A stretch of DNA of 6,055 nt from Chlamydiota bacterium. GTDB lineage: Bacteria > Chlamydiota > Chlamydiia > Chlamydiales > JAJFMB01. Every line of letters begins with the position of its first letter. Within the stretch, counting starts at the first letter, position 1. The DNA lies in contig JAJFMB010000178.1 in the NCBI GenBank assembly GCA_021772355.1, positions 1 to 6,055 of the forward strand. The letters are read 5' to 3'. Below the pieces are notes generated by a model. That model did no database searches. It saw nothing but the letters and a program-made list of their open reading frames with translations, and was not told the origin of the DNA. Below are positions 1 to 5,855 of this stretch, in pieces. A program made the position numbers and the translations under genes.

Positions 1-2
1 GC

Positions 3-356
3 GATGTAGATCCAACCGGAAGAATGACCCGTTTACTTGTCATGATTCCGGATCCCCTAGGTCTTGAAAAAACGGAACGTGCTTCACAACCTTTTCTGAT
101 AGGTACTTATGTACGCGTCGATATTTTTGGTCCTCTTTTGAAAAATGCTTATGTTTTGCCTCGTGAGGCACTACGCGAAAAGAATCAAGTGTGGATTAAA
201 GACAAGAATAATCAGTTAGAGCTTCGTACTGTTACGATTGCCTTTCGTAAAACAGACGCTGTTGTTGTCACCGAAGGGTTACAATCAGGTGATGAAGTGA
301 TCATAAGCTCTCTTCCTGTTGCCATCCCCGAGATGGAGTTGCGGACTCAGGAGTAA
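3..356 (+). CDS. RND efflux periplasmic adaptor (membrane fusion protein), C-terminal part
   Basis: Only the last 117 residues are in the window; the frame is open from position 3, so the true start lies upstream and the internal ATG at 24 is not taken as the start. The visible part matches the end of MexA/AcrA-type adaptors. A beta-barrel segment with the usual 'G-x-Y-V-R-V-D-I' strand is followed by the 'LP..AL' element (VLPREAL). After that comes the membrane-proximal domain with 'VWIKDKNNQLELRTVTI' and the 'V.EGLQSGDEVI.S' block, ending shortly after 'IPEMEL'. Such proteins link an inner-membrane RND pump to an outer-membrane channel in the periplasm. The permease gene begins 2 bases after this stop, so the two are co-transcribed and almost certainly one pump. 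The family is clear; the substrate cannot be told from this fragment. Confidence 0.9.
   Translation, partial: DVDPTGRMTRLLVMIPDPLGLEKTERASQPFLIGTYVRVDIFGPLLKNAYVLPREALREKNQVWIKDKNNQLELRTVTIAFRKTDAVVVTEGLQSGDEVIISSLPVAIPEMELRTQE
349..353 (+). promoter_or_regulatory. Shine-Dalgarno of the RND permease
   Basis: AGGAG lies 5 bases before the ATG at 359 and overlaps the last codons of the adaptor (the stop is 354-356). It supports the ATG at 359 as the permease start and points to translational coupling with the adaptor. Confidence 0.75.
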
Positions 357-358
357 TC

Positions 359-3300
359 ATGACAAATGAACAGCATCGTTTTGGTTTCCATCCGATAAGG
401 TGGATGGTCAACAATCAAGTTGCTTCTAATTTGCTCATGTTTGTCCTGATTATCGGAGGACTCATCGTTGGTTCTCAAGTCAAACAAGAGATTTTTCCCG
501 AATTTGAATTAGACATTGTTCGCGTTACCGTGCCTTATCCTGGCGCAAGTCCCGAAGAAGTGGAGAGAGGAATCATTTATGCCATCGAAGATGAGGTGCG
601 GGGGATCGATGGCTTAAAAGAGATGAAAAGTATTGCAGATGAGGGGCAAGGCACTGTTTCGATAGAGCTTCTTGAGGGGGCTGATCCGGGTAAAGCGCTG
701 CAAGATGTTAAAAATGCTGTCGACAGTATTTTATCATTTCCTGAAGAAGCAGAGCGCCCAGTAGTCAGTCTGTTAGAAGCGCGCCGTCAAGTGATTTCCC
801 TTGTGATCTACGGTGATTTGAATGAGCTTACTTTGCGGAAGCTTGCAGAAAAAATGCGCGACGATATGTTGCAGCTACCCGGCATTACACAAGTGGACTT
901 AGCTGCTGTCCCCCCTTTGGAGATTAGTGTTGAAGTTCCTCAGAGAATTTTACGGAAATACAACCTTACTTTAGATGCGATTGCTATGGCAATTCGACGC
1001 ACGGCGCTTGAATTACCGGGAGGAGGAGTAAAGACGCCTGGTGGTGAGGTGTTGCTACGGACTAAGGAGCGACGTGATTATGCGGAAGACTTTGCCGATA
1101 TTCCCATTATTTCCAATCCGGATGGCTCTAAAATCTATCTGGAAGATATAGCGAATATTCAAGAGATCTTTGAAGAAACTGATGAAGAAGCATTTTACGA
1201 TGGCAAGCGGGCCATCCGTCTCGATGTATTTCGCGTAGGGGAGCAAACCCCGATTTCCATCTCTAAGGACGTAAAAGAGTACATCGAGCAAGCGAACAAA
1301 ATTTTACCAAAGGGTGTTCAACTTACAGTTTGGAATGATCAGGCAGAAATCTATCGCGATCGGATCACGTTACTCCTGAAAAACGCTTTGTTGGGGTTGT
1401 TTTTGGTCCTTTTATTATTGGGACTATTTCTGGAACCGCGTTTAGCTTTTTGGGTGACATTAGGTATTCCTATTTCAATCATTGGCTCTTTTATTTTCAT
1501 TCCTTTGATGGGGGCGTCCATCAATATGGTCTCACTTTTTGCGTTTATTGTGACGTTGGGAATTATTGTCGATGACGCCATCATTGTTGGGGAAAATATT
1601 TTTCATAAGCGCGAGCAAGGCTTGCACTACGATGAGGCTGCAGTTCAAGGTGCGGAGCAAATAAGCGGGCCTGTGGTCTTTGCCGTTCTTACCAATATTG
1701 TCGCATTTATTCCCCTCTTTTTTGTTCCCGGTTCCACCGGAAAGATATTTATACAAATCCCGGCAATTGTGGTGTCGGTATTTATCATTTCATTGGTGGA
1801 GTCGTTATTTGTTTTGCCTGCTCACCTTTCACATCGTTATACGCATGCGGGGCTATGGAAACATCTTGATAAACCAAGTACGTGGTTTAACGGTGTGATG
1901 CGCTCATTCATAGAAAATGTCTATTTCCCCAACTTAAAAACTGTGCTGCATTTTCGTTATATTTCCGTTTCGATTGGCATCGCTTTGTTAGTGCTCACTT
2001 TGGCAGTTGTTTATGCCGGTTATGTGCAATTTAGCTATTTGCCGCGGGTTGATACAGACCTTGCAACTGCTCAAGTTGTGATGCCATTTGGAGTGCCTAA
2101 GGAAACTTCCAGACAAGTGCAAAATCAACTTGTTCAGGCTGCAAGAGAAGCCATTGCAGGAAATGGCGGGGAGTCCATCTCGCGAGGGATTTACACACAG
2201 ATTGGTTCCCCTGTAACAGGAGTGGGGCCTGCGCTTGGTGATTCTGTTGCGGGGAAAGGAAGCCACTTAATCGGAACACAGGTTTTTTTGGTCCCTTCTA
2301 ACCAAAGAAATATAAGCGGAGTGGAATTTGCAAAAAAATGGAGAGAGAAGGCTGGAGCCATAAAAGGTGCGGAAACAGTGAGTTATAACGCTTCTATCGG
2401 AGTGGGTGGCGGTGCTGCTATTGATTTTGAACTGAGTCACCCTTCGATCACAACGTTGGAGCAGGCGGCAGAAGAATTGGGAGCGATATTGGGTACGTAT
2501 CAGGGGGTTAGCGATATTGATGACGGCGTTTCCCTTGGAAAACCTCAAATGACCTTTCGATTAAGGCCCGAAGGACGAAGCCTAGGTATTACGGTGAATG
2601 ATTTGGCCAGGCAAGTGCGAGCTGCTTTTTATGGGTCTGAGGCCTTGCGACAGCAACGGGGACGTAATGAAATGAAAATCATGGTGCGGTTGCCTGAAAA
2701 GGAACGTGAAACAATAAATTCTGTTGAAAGTTTGGTTTTACGCACACCTCAAGGAGGAGAAATTCTTCTTTCGGAAGCATCTGATGTCGATCTTGGAAGA
2801 TCGTATACGCGGATTCGCCGTTCGGAAGGGCGGCGTGTTCTTTCAGTTACTGCAGATGTTGATGAGAGTAAAGGTAATGCCAACCAGATTGTGTCGGATA
2901 TTGAAAAGAATGTATTACCGAAACTGATGCAAAAATATTCAGGACTTAACTATCGCATATCAGGTGAACAAGAGGAGCAACGAGAATCACTTGATGCGTT
3001 AAAAATTGGGTTTGCTTTCGCTCTTGTGATCATCTATACCTTGCTCGCCATTCCATTTAAAAGCTATCTCCAGCCTCTCATTGTCATGATGAGTATTCCT
3101 TTTGGGATGATTGGAGCTGTAATTGGTCATGTCTTACTTGGTTATGAGCTCAGCATTATGAGCATGTTTGGGGTGATTGCTTTGGCAGGTGTTGTCGTCA
3201 ATGATGCTTTAGTTCTTGTTGTGACTACGAATAACAGAAGAGAAGAAACGGGATGCTCACCATTTGACGCACTTCTCTACTCAGGTCCTCAACGGTTTCG

Positions 3301-3496
3301 TCCGATCATCCTAACATCCCTCACAACATTTTTCGGACTGGCGCCTATGATTTTTGAGACCTCTGTGCAAGCTCGTTTTCTTATTCCCATGGCGATTTCC
3401 TTGGGGTTTGGCGTGCTTTTTGCTACTTTTATTACGCTCCTTATCGTACCTTCACTTTACCTAATCCTCGAAGATTTTAAGAGAAAAACAATATGA
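359..3496 (+). CDS. RND-family efflux permease (AcrB/MexB-like superfamily)
   Basis: This is an inner-membrane, proton-driven exporter subunit of 1045 residues, the full length for the superfamily. The layout is canonical: TM1 at about 22-40, a first periplasmic porter/docking region at about 41-335, and TM2-TM6 at about 336-487. TM7 is at about 535-556, a second periplasmic region at about 557-875, and TM8-TM12 at about 877-1035. The TM4 proton-relay pair is present as D405-D406 in 'GIIVDDAIIVGEN'. In TM10 the lysine of AcrB (K940) is replaced by N948 in 'GVVVND', which as I recall is common in RND branches outside AcrB. V955 occupies the place of the acidic residue usually following this motif. 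The start is supported by AGGAG 5 bases upstream. It follows the adaptor by 2 bases and overlaps the next gene by 4. No outer-membrane channel gene is visible. The substrate is not predictable; multidrug or other hydrophobic compounds are more likely than metals because the CzcA/CusA metal-site methionines are not evident, but this is inference. Confidence 0.95.
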   Translation: MTNEQHRFGFHPIRWMVNNQVASNLLMFVLIIGGLIVGSQVKQEIFPEFELDIVRVTVPYPGASPEEVERGIIYAIEDEVRGIDGLKEMKSIADEGQGTVSIELLEGADPGKALQDVKNAVDSILSFPEEAERPVVSLLEARRQVISLVIYGDLNELTLRKLAEKMRDDMLQLPGITQVDLAAVPPLEISVEVPQRILRKYNLTLDAIAMAIRRTALELPGGGVKTPGGEVLLRTKERRDYAEDFADIPIISNPDGSKIYLEDIANIQEIFEETDEEAFYDGKRAIRLDVFRVGEQTPISISKDVKEYIEQANKILPKGVQLTVWNDQAEIYRDRITLLLKNALLGLFLVLLLLGLFLEPRLAFWVTLGIPISIIGSFIFIPLMGASINMVSLFAFIVTLGIIVDDAIIVGENIFHKREQGLHYDEAAVQGAEQISGPVVFAVLTNIVAFIPLFFVPGSTGKIFIQIPAIVVSVFIISLVESLFVLPAHLSHRYTHAGLWKHLDKPSTWFNGVMRSFIENVYFPNLKTVLHFRYISVSIGIALLVLTLAVVYAGYVQFSYLPRVDTDLATAQVVMPFGVPKETSRQVQNQLVQAAREAIAGNGGESISRGIYTQIGSPVTGVGPALGDSVAGKGSHLIGTQVFLVPSNQRNISGVEFAKKWREKAGAIKGAETVSYNASIGVGGGAAIDFELSHPSITTLEQAAEELGAILGTYQGVSDIDDGVSLGKPQMTFRLRPEGRSLGITVNDLARQVRAAFYGSEALRQQRGRNEMKIMVRLPEKERETINSVESLVLRTPQGGEILLSEASDVDLGRSYTRIRRSEGRRVLSVTADVDESKGNANQIVSDIEKNVLPKLMQKYSGLNYRISGEQEEQRESLDALKIGFAFALVIIYTLLAIPFKSYLQPLIVMMSIPFGMIGAVIGHVLLGYELSIMSMFGVIALAGVVVNDALVLVVTTNNRREETGCSPFDALLYSGPQRFRPIILTSLTTFFGLAPMIFETSVQARFLIPMAISLGFGVLFATFITLLIVPSLYLILEDFKRKTI

Positions 3497-4377
3497 AAAT
3501 ACAACGTTACTTTTTTGCTTTTTTAGTTCTATATGCCTCCTATGGTTTCACGGAAACATCACTTGTTGAAAAAGTTAAGTATGCAATTATTCAACGATTT
3601 GATGAAATTCATGCCAAACATACAGAAGAGCCGAAGGGCATCTGGTACTCCAATTATTTGGCTACATTACTAGACTCTCGCAATCTTCCCTTGCCTCAGG
3701 AAGACTGGACCGGCTATTGCGATAACCGCTTTTTTGAAAAAATTGATGCATGGACATTCAAACTACGTCCAGGAGTTCCGGCTACTCAAGCCTGTCAACA
3801 TCTGATCGATAACTTGTCCATTCTAGAATGTGGAACTGTCACTCAGCTTGTGTATTATTTAGCTATAAGCGATGTCGTTGGAAAAGAGGTGTTTGATGAC
3901 TATGTGGCAAAAAGTGAGAAACCTCTTTATATCGCATCATATGTCGATAGAGCTCCAAAATATTCCCTCTTTCACGATTTTTTACAGCAAGTGCAAATCC
4001 CCTCTCCGAGTAAGAGCAATGAACGCCCGGTGGAAGTGGGACAACTTGTTTACTTTCGTAATTATCTCGACTATCTAAGCAGGCATCCGACCGGAAGCGC
4101 GCAAGGATACAACTCCATCTATCTTGGATACAACGCTCAAGGAGAGCAGTACTATATCGCTTTCTGGAATGAAAAACCTAAAAAAGAGAGTGAAATTGTT
4201 ACTCTACTACAAAAAAAATATTACGCCTCCCTAGATCGCTGGGACACACAATATTTTATGCAATATCCTGAAAGGAAAAGAGAAACGGATGCGGATCCGC
4301 ACCATCAATTTTTTGCGGACAAAGGAATTTATAGTTACCAACTGAAATGGGATGCCATAGAAAAATTACAAAATTAA
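3493..4377 (+). CDS. Exported Tgl-like (transglutaminase / NlpC-P60 fold) protein, function unproven
   Basis: This 294-residue protein has an N-terminal export signal or anchor: K2-R5, then a hydrophobic stretch at about 6-19. I compared it from memory with Bacillus subtilis Tgl, a protein-glutamine gamma-glutamyltransferase of about 245 residues. The middle aligns well: 'F-K-L-R-P' near 89-93, then 'L-E-C-G-T...YYLAISDVVG..VFDDY' (111-137), then 'LYIASY' (145-150). A later block has 'VGQLVYFRN' (182-190) and 'GYNSIYLG' (205-212). E112-C113 coincide with Tgl Glu115-Cys116 (catalytic Cys). The second Tgl glutamate (Glu187, in 'GEN') is Y206, and no histidine follows in the place of Tgl His200. 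About 65 extra residues follow at the C-terminus. The ATG overlaps the permease TGA (ATGA), implying translational coupling; the Shine-Dalgarno is weak (AAGAG). It could cross-link proteins, act as another thiol hydrolase, or be catalytically altered. Homology is fairly sure, activity is not. Confidence 0.7.
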   Translation: MKIQRYFFAFLVLYASYGFTETSLVEKVKYAIIQRFDEIHAKHTEEPKGIWYSNYLATLLDSRNLPLPQEDWTGYCDNRFFEKIDAWTFKLRPGVPATQACQHLIDNLSILECGTVTQLVYYLAISDVVGKEVFDDYVAKSEKPLYIASYVDRAPKYSLFHDFLQQVQIPSPSKSNERPVEVGQLVYFRNYLDYLSRHPTGSAQGYNSIYLGYNAQGEQYYIAFWNEKPKKESEIVTLLQKKYYASLDRWDTQYFMQYPERKRETDADPHHQFFADKGIYSYQLKWDAIEKLQN

Positions 4378-4382
4378 TAATT

Positions 4383-4913
4383 TCAACGAACTAACCAATG
4401 ACCTGTTCTCCCTTCACGAGTTACGATACTTCTATTAGAATGTTGGGGGTGTCTGCTAGCATCAAAAAGACTAGGTCTACTAAAAAATGATCTGTTCACA
4501 ACTGTGTGCGCCTTTACTGTACGTGCACTAAATAAATACTTTTTTGGGCGCATAGAGTGAATCTTAAATACTTCTGTGCGATCTCTAGTTTTTTTTGCGC
4601 TCTCAGCAGTGCTTTCTTTTTGATTCTCTTTAAGAGATTTCTGCAACTTATAACCTTCACTAGGATCTATTTTTTTGCCACGTACACTACTTTTAACTTC
4701 TTTTCTCATCTCATCTGCTAATTCCTTAAACAAATTTGAGTTGCTTTTCGTAATTGAATCCCTAAGGAAGGGCTTAGTGGTTTCATAAACAGAACCCGTA
4801 ACCCTATCGAATACAACCCCCATCTTTTTACTCGCAACATTTTGAACAACATCGGTGGCAACCTCTGTTGGACCCCTTATAAATAGATTTGCTATGGTCG
4901 AAAGTACCCTCAT
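4383..4913 (-). CDS. Hypothetical protein, paralogue A of a tandem family
   Basis: I do not recognise this 176-residue basic protein. It is a full-length paralogue of the gene at 5264-5767. Shared blocks are the N-terminus (TIAN..+RGPTE, then D..+NVA+K, about 6-30), 'FKELA' (62-66) and an identical 19-residue core SSVRGKKIDPSEGYKLQKS at 75-93. A C-terminal block follows (LF..+T+K..TV...F.RPS..DA...PQ.S, about 127-160). No transmembrane helix or clear signal peptide is seen; 93-115 is lysine/glutamate-rich and probably helical. The start is set at 4913 because the paralogue begins with the equivalent MR and a G6 Shine-Dalgarno precedes it. An in-frame ATG at 4937 would add 8 residues but lies at the edge of the palindromic element. 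The protein runs about 10 residues past the paralogue's end (EGRTGHWLVR), stopping 5 bases from the convergent efflux operon. Secretion as an effector is conceivable but unsupported. Confidence 0.75.
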   Translation of the reverse strand: MRVLSTIANLFIRGPTEVATDVVQNVASKKMGVVFDRVTGSVYETTKPFLRDSITKSNSNLFKELADEMRKEVKSSVRGKKIDPSEGYKLQKSLKENQKESTAESAKKTRDRTEVFKIHSMRPKKYLFSARTVKAHTVVNRSFFSRPSLFDASRHPQHSNRSIVTREGRTGHWLVR

Positions 4914-4916
4914 ATT

Positions 4917-4922
4917 CCCCCC
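4917..4922 (-). promoter_or_regulatory. G6 Shine-Dalgarno deciding the start of paralogue A
   Basis: On the minus strand AAGGGGGG lies 3 bases from the ATG at 4913. The paralogue has the same G6 tract with the same 3-base spacing, so this pair of matched sites supports the shorter start over the upstream ATG at 4937. Confidence 0.6.
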
Positions 4923-4929
4923 TTGTTGG
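4917..4929. repeat. 13-bp direct repeat, left copy (CCCCCCTTGTTGG)
   Basis: This sequence is identical to 5092-5104, 175 bp away, so the palindromic element lies between the copies. The C6 tract here is the Shine-Dalgarno of paralogue A on the minus strand. The pair may be an insertion duplication, a leader duplication, or the outer edges of a larger element. Confidence 0.7.
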
Positions 4930-4935
4930 GGACGC

Positions 4936-5089
4936 ATTGAATAAGCCTTGCCGTGATCTTTGCGCTAAAGCAGCTCATCTTTAATTGTTTGCGTTCTCGC
5001 AAATAGCGCTTTGGCTATTTACTTCGACCGACAACCAATGAAATCTGAGTGCTTTCGCATCAAATCTCCCTTGGCAATCCTTCTTCAAT
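4936..5089. mobile_element. 154-bp imperfect palindrome with terminal inverted repeats, MITE/foldback-like
   Basis: The ends are ATTGAATAAGCCTTGCC (4936-4952, + strand) and ATTGAAGAAGGATTGCC (5089-5073 read on the - strand), matching at 14 of 17 positions. Similarity continues inwards with small indels along both arms (TGCG..AAAGCA.CTCA..TTT.ATTG in each). It closes at a perfect 7-bp central stem AAATAGC/GCTATTT (5001-5007 and 5014-5020) with a 6-base loop. The element is too short to encode a transposase and would depend on one elsewhere. No exact target duplication abuts the ends, but 13-bp direct repeats lie close outside. Its GC content is higher than the surrounding leader, as expected for inserted DNA. 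It sits in the 5' leader of paralogue A, where the RNA could fold into one long hairpin just before the ribosome binding site. It could instead be a structured regulatory leader or dispersed intergenic repeat rather than a mobile element. Confidence 0.6.
5001..5020. repeat. Central hairpin of the palindromic element
   Basis: AAATAGC (5001-5007) and GCTATTT (5014-5020) are perfect inverted repeats around a 6-base loop. An overlapping alternative hairpin uses TTTGCG (4988-4993) and CGCAAA (4998-5003) around TTCT. The two share 5001-5003 and cannot form fully at the same time. Confidence 0.65.
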
Positions 5090-5091
5090 AC

Positions 5092-5104
5092 CCCCCCTTG
5101 TTGG
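5092..5104. repeat. 13-bp direct repeat, right copy (CCCCCCTTGTTGG)
   Basis: This is the second identical copy of the 13-bp repeat. It begins 2 bases outside the right terminal inverted repeat, inside a C7 run (5091-5097). On the minus strand it gives another G-rich, Shine-Dalgarno-like tract, but no good start codon follows. Confidence 0.7.
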
Positions 5105-5168
5105 CACTCCTTCTTTTGTGTCTCCCCAGGCACAAATTAGTCTTGTTTAGATGTTATTAACTAATATA

Positions 5169-5180
5169 ATTATAACATTT
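5169..5180 (-). promoter_or_regulatory. Extended -10 promoter of paralogue A
   Basis: The minus strand reads AAATGTTATAAT, that is TG-n-TATAAT, a perfect extended -10 box (TATAAT at 5174-5169). No good -35 is seen at 17 bp (AATAAT), as is usual for extended -10 promoters, and upstream DNA is very AT-rich. The same 12 bases precede paralogue B. Transcription would start near 5162, giving a leader of about 250 nt that contains the palindrome. Confidence 0.6.
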
Positions 5181-5263
5181 TAATAATATTTATTATTATT
5201 AATTTATAAATAAGAATTTAATTGTTGTTTTTTTTGTATAAGAAAGAATAAGGAGGGGTCTCA

Positions 5264-5767
5264 TTAAACTTTATTACGGGTATCAGATCTTTGGGGATTA
5301 TTTAAAGCATCAGCAAGACCACTAGGTCTCTTAAAGATAGAGTTGAAAGCCACTGTATTAGTTTTTATTGTTTTTTTCTGGAACAAGCAACGTTTTGAAT
5401 TACCGGATAGTGTCTTTAAATTTTCTCCAGGTTTTGCGTGGACAGTTTTTGTTTTCTCGTGTTCTTTTATATGTTCCCTAACACTTTTCTGTAGCTTGTA
5501 ACCCTCACTAGGATCTATTTTTTTGCCACGAACACTACTTACTACTTCGTTTTTAGCATCATTAGCTAATTCCTTAAAAAAATTGGGATTACTCCTCGAA
5601 ACAACATTTTTAGAGATAGGTTTTACATGAGCGGCATTTGTCCCCGCTCTCGAAATAGCATCAAGCGCTTTCCCTAAATTTTTATTAGCAACATTGTGGA
5701 GAGCATCGACGACTAATTCTGTCGGACCTCTTACCGCCATATTTGCTATGGTAAAAGCAAGCCTCAT
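5264..5767 (-). CDS. Hypothetical protein, paralogue B of a tandem family
   Basis: This is a 167-residue basic protein of unknown function, colinear with the gene at 4383-4913 over its whole length. It has the N-terminal block (TIANMAVRGPTELVVDALHN, 6-25), 'NFFKELA' (62-68) and the identical core SSVRGKKIDPSEGYKLQKS (77-95). A charged linker (about 97-118) and the C-terminal block (LFQKKTIKTNTV...F.RPS..DA..NPQ.S, about 128-161) follow. At DNA level 26 bases of the core are identical between the copies (5505-5530 and 4657-4682). The start at 5767 is supported by the paralogue's start and a G6 tract 3 bases upstream. It has its own promoter just downstream of the otsA-like gene on the same strand. 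No membrane helix or catalytic signature is visible. The conserved N-terminal 30 residues are apolar and helix-prone, so a targeting or oligomerisation role is possible; this is only inference. Confidence 0.75.
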   Translation of the reverse strand: MRLAFTIANMAVRGPTELVVDALHNVANKNLGKALDAISRAGTNAAHVKPISKNVVSRSNPNFFKELANDAKNEVVSSVRGKKIDPSEGYKLQKSVREHIKEHEKTKTVHAKPGENLKTLSGNSKRCLFQKKTIKTNTVAFNSIFKRPSGLADALNNPQRSDTRNKV

Positions 5768-5770
5768 GCA

Positions 5771-5776
5771 CCCCCC
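5771..5776 (-). promoter_or_regulatory. G6 Shine-Dalgarno of paralogue B
   Basis: GGGGGG on the minus strand lies 3 bases before the ATG at 5767, the same spacing as in paralogue A. It confirms the start. Confidence 0.55.
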
Positions 5777-5778
5777 AT

Positions 5779-5793
5779 CTTCTTCAATACCCC
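5779..5793. repeat. 15-bp copy of the palindrome's right edge and flank
   Basis: CTTCTTCAATACCCC here is identical to 5080-5094, which spans the right terminal inverted repeat end of the palindrome and the first C's outside it. In this leader the rest of the palindrome is absent. It is either common ancestral leader sequence or the remnant of an excised element. Confidence 0.6.
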
Positions 5794-5835
5794 TATTTAC
5801 AAATTAGTTATTAAACCTAACTACTGTATATTAAT

Positions 5836-5847
5836 ATTATAACATTT
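5836..5847 (-). promoter_or_regulatory. Extended -10 promoter of paralogue B
   Basis: AAATGTTATAAT on the minus strand (TATAAT at 5841-5836) is identical to the promoter of paralogue A and is again followed by an AT-rich start region. It predicts transcription from about 5829 and a leader of about 60 nt. Upstream AT-rich DNA could serve as an UP element; no clear -35 is seen. Confidence 0.6.
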
Positions 5848-5855
5848 AGTTAGTT

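Larger units (their letters stand above)
4914..5263. other. 350-bp intergenic region between the paralogues
   Basis: Read on the minus strand, this region holds in order: the AT-rich end of paralogue B's transcript (about 5161-5263, mostly A/T, no hairpin-plus-U terminator seen); the extended -10 promoter of paralogue A (5169-5180); a long leader of about 250 nt with a small hairpin (TTTGTG at 5115-5120 with CACAAA at 5131-5136); one copy of a 13-bp direct repeat; the 154-bp palindromic element (4936-5089); the second direct-repeat copy; and the Shine-Dalgarno. No convincing gene lies here; short frames at 4981-5133, 5019-5060 and 4910-4978 are discussed separately. Confidence 0.7.

Noticed and set aside
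1055..1756. Minus-strand open frames inside the permease gene
   Set aside because: They lie entirely opposite a full-length, clearly conserved RND coding sequence and show no recognisable protein features.
4914..4937. Upstream ATG at 4937 as the start of paralogue A (8 extra residues)
   Set aside because: The paralogue begins at the residue matching ATG 4913, a G6 Shine-Dalgarno with identical spacing precedes 4913, and the upstream ATG is formed at the edge of the palindrome.
4940..5020. Possible tRNA or small structured RNA gene, suggested by several short stems
   Set aside because: The stems are all explained by the palindrome; there is no acceptor stem, anticodon arm or T-loop sequence on either strand.
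5019..5060. 13-codon minus-strand frame with AAGGGAG upstream, a possible leader peptide
   Set aside because: The Shine-Dalgarno and spacing are acceptable, but the frame lies wholly inside the palindrome and has no run of regulatory codons or attenuator pairing that would mark an attenuation peptide.
4981..5133. 50-codon minus-strand frame from GTG at 5133 to TAA at 4983-4981, crossing the C-run and half of the palindrome
   Set aside because: It has no good Shine-Dalgarno, its upstream half is repeat-derived and its downstream half is one arm of the palindrome. The openness is more easily explained by the repeat than by a gene. It would be worth reconsidering if copies elsewhere keep the frame.
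5250..5263. AAGGAGGGG on the plus strand, a strong Shine-Dalgarno-like string
   Set aside because: No start codon with an open frame follows on the plus strand; the sequence lies just past the stop of paralogue B.
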